A program made the position numbers and the translations under genes. Below are positions 59,684-64,000 of a stretch of DNA of 64,000 nt, one piece after another; position 1 is the stretch's first letter, and every line of letters starts with the position of its first letter. The notes below the pieces were generated by a model. It was not told where the DNA came from and ran no database searches. It worked only from the letters and a program-made list of their open reading frames with translations. Source of the DNA: UBA8389 sp035719105 (GTDB lineage: Bacteria; Bacteroidota; Bacteroidia; Bacteroidales; UBA1402); assembly GCA_035719105.1 (NCBI GenBank), contig DASTGN010000007.1, forward strand, positions 124,001 through 188,000. The letters are read 5' to 3'.

Positions 59684-61027
59684 TTAATAAGCAGCAATGC
59701 TACCAGTTCTTCCTTTGATTCTACCAGATTTCAGCAATCCATCGTAGTGACGCATCAACAAGTGACTTTCAATCTGTTGGAGGGTATCAAGAACAACACC
59801 AACCAAAATCAAGAGGGATGTACCACCGAAGAATTGTGCGAACTGTGAATTGATGCCTAAAATCTTGGCAAAAGCGGGCATAATGGCAATGAATGCCAGA
59901 AATATAGATCCGGGCAGAGTAATTCTGGACATGATGGCATCCAAATAATCGGCCGTTCTTTTACCTGGTTTCACGCCGGGAATGAAGCCATTGTTGCGCT
60001 TCATTTCATCGGCCATTTGCGTTGGATTGATGGTGATCGCCGTATAGAAATACGTGAAGGCAACAATCAGAATTGCAAATGTGAAATTATACCAGAATCC
60101 TTGAACATTCGTGAAAGCCTGTGCAAACGGACTAGCTGCAGCTGCGCTGGAGTAGCCGATGAAAGCAAGCGGAATGAACATGATTGCTTGAGCAAAAATG
60201 ATGGGCATGACACCAGCGGCATTCACCTTGAGGGGAATGTACTGACGGGCACCACCATATTGTTTGTTTCCTACCACTCTCTTGGCATATTGAACAGGTA
60301 CTTTACGAGTACCCTGAACCAGCATGATGGCAAAAATAGTTACCACAACCAGGAACAGAAGTTCACCCAAAAGCATCACCAAACCACCACCAGAGTTCAT
60401 GGAATAACGAGAAACGAATTCCTGAGCCATTGCTTGTGGAAGGCGGGCGATGATACCAATCAAAATGATGAATGATATACCGTTGCCAATACCTTTGTCG
60501 GTAATGCGTTCACCAATCCAAAGAGTGAACATGCTACCAGCAGTCAGAATGAGGATGGATGAAATTTGAAACCACCAACCAGCGGGAAGTGAAGCACCGG
60601 AATAGCCCATTTGAGCACTCAGGTTCGCTAAGTAAGCCGGAGCTTGCAAAACCAACACCAAGAGTGTCATGTAACGGGTGTACTGATTGATCTTACGCCT
60701 TCCACTTTCGCCTTCGCGTTGTAGTTTCTGGAAAAAAGGTACTGCCATACCCAACAACTGCATTACAATGGATGCAGAAATATACGGCATGATACCAAGT
60801 GCTACGATGGAAGCGTTGGAGAATGCACCGCCGGAGAACATGTCAAGCAAAGACATGATTCCTTCTTTGGTTTGTCCATGCAAAGCTGTCAAAGCAGAAG
60901 TGTCGATTCCCGGAAGTACCACATAGGCGCAAAACCGGTAAACAGCCACAAATCCAAGAGTGGTGAGCAATCGGTTGCGCAATTCCTCAATCTTCCAGAT
61001 ATTCTTTAAGGTTTGAATCAGTTTCAT
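59684..61027 (-). CDS. secY: Preprotein translocase subunit SecY
   Basis: 447 residues with ten membrane helices. Signatures: LGIMPYISASIVMQLLGMAV, GTRKVPVQYAKRVVGNKQYG, IPLKVNAAGVMPIIFAQAIM and NPTQMADEMKRNNGFIPGVK. Forms the inner-membrane channel for Sec-dependent export, including every signal-peptide protein in this window. Confidence 0.99.
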   Translation of the reverse strand: MKLIQTLKNIWKIEELRNRLLTTLGFVAVYRFCAYVVLPGIDTSALTALHGQTKEGIMSLLDMFSGGAFSNASIVALGIMPYISASIVMQLLGMAVPFFQKLQREGESGRRKINQYTRYMTLLVLVLQAPAYLANLSAQMGYSGASLPAGWWFQISSILILTAGSMFTLWIGERITDKGIGNGISFIILIGIIARLPQAMAQEFVSRYSMNSGGGLVMLLGELLFLVVVTIFAIMLVQGTRKVPVQYAKRVVGNKQYGGARQYIPLKVNAAGVMPIIFAQAIMFIPLAFIGYSSAAAASPFAQAFTNVQGFWYNFTFAILIVAFTYFYTAITINPTQMADEMKRNNGFIPGVKPGKRTADYLDAIMSRITLPGSIFLAFIAIMPAFAKILGINSQFAQFFGGTSLLILVGVVLDTLQQIESHLLMRHYDGLLKSGRIKGRTGSIAAY

Positions 61028-61059
61028 TAGAACGTTTTATTTATCGTTAAGAATACAGA

Positions 61060-61506
61060 TCAGCAAACTGTAGCGGTGCCTCCAACTGCTTCAATTGCCT
61101 TGATGGCGGAAGCGGAGAATGCATTCGCGGTAACGTCTAACTTGAGCGTCAACTCACCTTTACCCAAAACTTTCACCAATTGATGAGAAGAAATGAAACC
61201 GGCTTCGACCAGATTCTCAAGTGTGATGACTGTCAAGGCTTTTGCGGTAGCAAGAGCTTGCAAGGTGTCAATATTGATTGCTTTGTATTCTATCCGATTG
61301 ATGTTCTTGAAACCAAATTTCGGAACACGACGCTGTAAAGGCATTTGACCACCTTCGAAGCCGCGCTTTCTGGAATAACCAGATCTGGACTTGGCCCCTT
61401 TGTGACCACGGGTAGCAGTACCGCCCATGCCAGAACCTTGACCACGTCCAATTCGCTTCGCCGTTTTTGTGGAGCCGGCAGCGGGTTTTAAATTACTTAA
61501 ATTCAT
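61060..61506 (-). CDS. rplO: 50S ribosomal protein L15
   Basis: 148 residues. Signatures: MNLSNLKPAAGSTKTAKRIG, RGQGSGMGGTATRGHKGAKS, SGYSRKRGFEGGQMPLQRRV. Confidence 0.98.
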   Translation of the reverse strand: MNLSNLKPAAGSTKTAKRIGRGQGSGMGGTATRGHKGAKSRSGYSRKRGFEGGQMPLQRRVPKFGFKNINRIEYKAINIDTLQALATAKALTVITLENLVEAGFISSHQLVKVLGKGELTLKLDVTANAFSASAIKAIEAVGGTATVC

Positions 61507-61517
61507 AGTTTTATACT

Positions 61518-61694
61518 TTATTCTACGATTTTTACCAAGTGTTTTACTTTCTCTACCATTCCTAAAATGGCGGGGTTAGCCTCGTGTTCAACCACATTGT
61601 TCAGTTTCTTGAGACCGAGAGCGTCGAGCGTTCTTTTTTGAACTGCGGGGCAGCCGATACGACTCTTGAATTGTTTGATCTTTATTGTTGCCAT
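61518..61694 (-). CDS. rpmD: 50S ribosomal protein L30
   Basis: 58 residues: begins MATIKIKQFKSRIGCPAVQK, with the L30 core TLDALGLKKLNNVVEHEANP and ending EKVKHLVKIVE. Located between rpsE and rplO, its standard place. Confidence 0.97.
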   Translation of the reverse strand: MATIKIKQFKSRIGCPAVQKRTLDALGLKKLNNVVEHEANPAILGMVEKVKHLVKIVE

Positions 61695-61708
61695 TTGTTC
61701 TATCCTCC

Positions 61709-62227
61709 TTAACCTTTAAATACTTTTTCGATGGAAATACCACGGTTTTGTGCTACCATTACTGCATCGCGTAATTCCGTCAATGCAGCCATAGTGGCTT
61801 TTACCAGGTTATGCGGGTTGGAAGAACCTTTTGATTTTGCCAACACGTCGGTAATACCAACGCTTTCCAGTACGGCACGCATAGCACCACCGGCTTTAAC
61901 CCCGGTACCATGAGATGCAGGTTTCAGGAAAACTTCTGAACCGCTGAACTTAGCCCATTGTTCGTGGGGGATGGTTCCATGCAGCACGGGTACTTTGATC
62001 AGATTCTTTTTAGCAGCTTCAGCTCCTTTAGCAATTGCTGCAGTTACTTCACCAGCCTTACCAAGTCCCCAGCCGACGATACCGTCTTCATTTCCAACCA
62101 CTACGATAGCGGAGAAACTGAAGGCGCGACCCCCTTTGGTTACCTTGGTTACACGGTTGATCGCAACCAATCTGTCTTTCAACTCCAAATCATTGGTAGT
62201 CTTAACTCTGTTTATTTGTCCTGCCAT
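61709..62227 (-). CDS. rpsE: 30S ribosomal protein S5
   Basis: 172 residues from the ATG at 62227 (MAGQINRVKTTNDLELKDRL); an ATG two codons upstream at 62233 overlaps the rplR stop by one base and could also serve. S5 signatures: INRVTKVTKGGRAFSFSAIV, VGWGLGKAGEVTAAIAKGAE, IPHEQWAKF. Confidence 0.97.
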   Translation of the reverse strand: MAGQINRVKTTNDLELKDRLVAINRVTKVTKGGRAFSFSAIVVVGNEDGIVGWGLGKAGEVTAAIAKGAEAAKKNLIKVPVLHGTIPHEQWAKFSGSEVFLKPASHGTGVKAGGAMRAVLESVGITDVLAKSKGSSNPHNLVKATMAALTELRDAVMVAQNRGISIEKVFKG

Positions 62228-62232
62228 GATCA

Positions 62233-62577
62233 TTAAATTTTAAGTCCGCCTTTACGTGCGGCTTCAGCCACTTCTTTAACTCTTCCGTGATACAAATAAC
62301 CATTGCGGTCAAAAACCACTTTGGTGATACCGGCTTCTACAGCTTTCTTGGCGATAGCTTCACCAACTTTGGATGCCTGCTCCTTTTTGTTCACTTTTTC
62401 TTCCATTTTCAGAGAAGAAGCGGAGACCAGGGTTTTACCAGACTTGTCGTCGATAACCTGAACATAAATTTGCTTATTGCTTCTGAAAACGGTCATACGC
62501 GGGGTTTCCGGTGTACCGGAGATTTTGCCGCGTACCCGTTGTTTTATCTTAAGTCTTCTGGATAATTTCGATGTCAT
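62233..62577 (-). CDS. rplR: 50S ribosomal protein L18
   Basis: 114 residues: RRLKIKQRVRGKISGTPETP, RMTVFRSNKQIYVQVIDD, ITKVVFDRNGYLYHGRVKEV. Binds 5S rRNA with L5. Confidence 0.98.
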   Translation of the reverse strand: MTSKLSRRLKIKQRVRGKISGTPETPRMTVFRSNKQIYVQVIDDKSGKTLVSASSLKMEEKVNKKEQASKVGEAIAKKAVEAGITKVVFDRNGYLYHGRVKEVAEAARKGGLKI

Positions 62578-62599
62578 CTTTCTTGATTTTTAGCGTAAA

Positions 62600-63157
62600 T
62601 TACTTCTTACCAGCCGATTTACCAGCTTTTCTGCGAACTTCTTCACCCACGAAACGGACACCTTTTCCTTTGTAAGGTTCGGGTTTGCGGAAAGAGCGAA
62701 TTTTAGCGCATACCTGACCGATCAATTGCTTGTCGCAGGAGTCGAGAAAAATCATCGGGTTTTTATTACGTTCCGACTTGGTTTCCAGTTTGATTTCTGC
62801 AGGCAGCATCAAGTAAATATTGTGCGTATAACCCAAGGCCAAATCCAGGATCTGACCATTGTTTTGTGCACGGTAACCTACACCGACCAGTTCGAGTTCC
62901 TTGTGGTAACCTTCCGAAACACCGACAACCATGTTGTTGATCAGTGAACGGTAAAGTCCGTGTTGGGAACGCATTTCGCGATCGTCATTCGGACGAATGA
63001 CAGTAATCGTGGAATCTTCCACTTTAACTTCAATAAGGGGATTAACCGCCTGTGAAAGTTCCCCTTTGGGACCTTTTACCTTGACGATATTGTTAGCATC
63101 GACAGTCACGGTCACACCGGACGGAATGCTGATGGGTAATTTTCCTATTCTTGACAT
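62600..63157 (-). CDS. rplF: 50S ribosomal protein L6
   Basis: 185 residues: MSRIGKLPISIPSGVTVTVD, RSLINNMVVGVSEGYHKELE, and the C-terminal RSFRKPEPYKGKGVRFVGEE. Confidence 0.98.
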   Translation of the reverse strand: MSRIGKLPISIPSGVTVTVDANNIVKVKGPKGELSQAVNPLIEVKVEDSTITVIRPNDDREMRSQHGLYRSLINNMVVGVSEGYHKELELVGVGYRAQNNGQILDLALGYTHNIYLMLPAEIKLETKSERNKNPMIFLDSCDKQLIGQVCAKIRSFRKPEPYKGKGVRFVGEEVRRKAGKSAGKK

Positions 63158-63173
63158 TTTTAATTCCTCCTCA

Positions 63174-63569
63174 TTAATAGATGTAACACAATACTTCGCC
63201 GCCGAGTTTAAGGTCTTTGGCTTCTTTATCGGTCATCACACCTTTGGAGGTGGACAAAATAACGATACCCAGGCCATTGATGACGCGGGGCATCTCCCGA
63301 TAACCCACGTATTTACGTAAACCGGGCTTTGAAACACGAGTCAAACTCTTAATGGAGTTGACTTTGTTCACGAGATCGTACTTCAGGGCAATTTTGATGG
63401 TACCCTGGGGGCCTTCATCCACGAACTTATAGTTCAGGATATAGCCTTTGTCGAAAAGGATCTTGGTGATTTCCTTCTTAACGTTTGACGCAGGAACTTC
63501 CACCACTCTATGTTTGGCTTTAATGGCGTTCCGCAGTCTTGTCAGATAATCTGCTATAGGATCTGTCAT
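63174..63569 (-). CDS. rpsH: 30S ribosomal protein S8
   Basis: 131 residues: MTDPIADYLTRLRNAIKAKH, RVSKPGLRKYVGYREMPRVI, GLGIVILSTSKGVMTDKEAK. Known translational regulator of spc operons in other bacteria. Confidence 0.98.
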   Translation of the reverse strand: MTDPIADYLTRLRNAIKAKHRVVEVPASNVKKEITKILFDKGYILNYKFVDEGPQGTIKIALKYDLVNKVNSIKSLTRVSKPGLRKYVGYREMPRVINGLGIVILSTSKGVMTDKEAKDLKLGGEVLCYIY

Positions 63570-63628
63570 ACTAAAAATTTAAATTGATCCGGACAACCCG
63601 GACAATATTTAACACTTAAAAAAATTGT

Positions 63629-63898
63629 TTACCAGCTTGCTTTGCGGACACCCGGGATCAAACCCTGAGAAGCCATTTCGCGGAACTGAATACGAGAAAG
63701 GCCAAACTGACGCATGTAACCTTTTGGACGTCCTGTTAATTTGCATCTGTTGTGCAGACGTACTGGGCAGGAGTTCTTGGGCAATGCCTGTAGACCTTCA
63801 AAGTTTCCGTCGGTTTTCAGTTGAGCTCTTTTTTCTGCATATTTTGCAATCAGAGCTGCACGTTTCACCTCGCGGGCTTTCATTGATTCTTTTGCCAT
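63629..63898 (-). CDS. rpsN: 30S ribosomal protein S14, long zinc-free form
   Basis: 89 residues: MAKESMKAREVKRAALIAKY, CPVRLHNRCKLTGRPKGYMR and GLSRIQFREMASQGLIPGV. Two cysteines only, so the short zinc-ribbon type is excluded. Confidence 0.97.
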   Translation of the reverse strand: MAKESMKAREVKRAALIAKYAEKRAQLKTDGNFEGLQALPKNSCPVRLHNRCKLTGRPKGYMRQFGLSRIQFREMASQGLIPGVRKASW

Positions 63899-63904
63899 AT
63901 TGCT

Positions 63905-64000
63905 TTAGTCTTTTTTGATGTTTTTAAACGGCAGGCCGAATTCTTTCAGCAAAGCATAACCTTCTTCGTCGGTTTGGGCCGAAGTCACAAAGGTAATATT
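63905..64000 (-). CDS. rplE: 50S ribosomal protein L5, C-terminal fragment at the window edge
   Basis: The last 31 residues are in frame: NITFVTSAQTDEEGYALLKE followed by a short basic tail, TAA at 63905-63907. Matches the L5 C-terminus and its normal place before rpsN. The rest lies outside the window. Confidence 0.9.
   Translation of the reverse strand, partial: NITFVTSAQTDEEGYALLKEFGLPFKNIKKD

Noticed and set aside
1..64000. tRNA, rRNA, CRISPR arrays, insertion sequences, prophage or integration sites
   Set aside because: None recognised by eye; no transposase, integrase or Cas-like protein appears and no array of spaced direct repeats was seen outside the GGATACAA elements.

Overview
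The window comes from a Bacteroidota chromosome, most likely Bacteroidales. Support: promoters carry the Bacteroidetes -7 box TAnnTTTG rather than -10 boxes; start codons lack clear Shine-Dalgarno sequences; FeoA is fused to FeoB; L36 has lost most of its zinc ligands; a PorT homologue and a C-terminal type IX secretion (T9SS) sorting domain are present. I could not place it to genus. No tRNA, rRNA, IS element or CRISPR array was seen.

Layout. 1-5.4 kb: a truncated TonB-dependent receptor, a secreted EEP-family phosphatase/nuclease, an L-rhamnose mutarotase-like protein and the FeoAB iron transporter. 5.5-20.6 kb: one surface-structure locus, all on the minus strand. In transcription order it holds a response regulator, a 2450-residue T9SS-secreted beta-helix protein, a DUF4402 subunit closed by a terminator, a second DUF4402 subunit, a PapD-like chaperone, a third DUF4402 protein, an usher-like barrel fused to OmpA and SPOR domains, and a small unknown protein. 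20.9-24 kb: a soluble hybrid histidine kinase, a NarL-type regulator, a fourth DUF4402-like protein and a receiver-only paralogue. 24-36 kb: ferredoxin, PorT, a two-gene 5'-nucleotidase, L19, an MG2/plug protein, a DUF898 protein, NAD kinase, PdxJ, a DJ-1 protein and enolase. 34.5-40.5 kb: an ExbB-ExbD-ExbD-TonB operon with a PstS-like lipoprotein and a TPR protein. 40.8-55.3 kb: peptidases, DUF2490, a flippase-like protein, KsgA, CorA, DUF349, a BlaI/M56/TonB cassette, FolE, a SPOR protein, malate dehydrogenase and a coiled-coil protein. 55.4-64 kb: the spc/alpha ribosomal operon from L5 to L17, with SecY, Map, IF-1 and RpoA.

The most interesting part is 5.5-24 kb. The gene order subunit, subunit, chaperone, subunit, usher matches archaic (Csu/spore-coat-U type) chaperone-usher pili. 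Here the subunits are DUF4402 proteins and the usher carries two peptidoglycan-binding modules. Three promoters in this locus, those of the giant T9SS protein, of the main DUF4402 subunit and of the chaperone-usher operon, share an identical 14-bp element (GGATACAAAAAGGA). It lies 66 or 67 bp upstream of the -7 box in all three, and partial GGATACAA copies follow at 11-bp spacing. I infer a single activator, probably one of the neighbouring response regulators, that switches on a chaperone-usher fibre and a T9SS surface protein together. Family names are from recognition by eye; no database search was possible.
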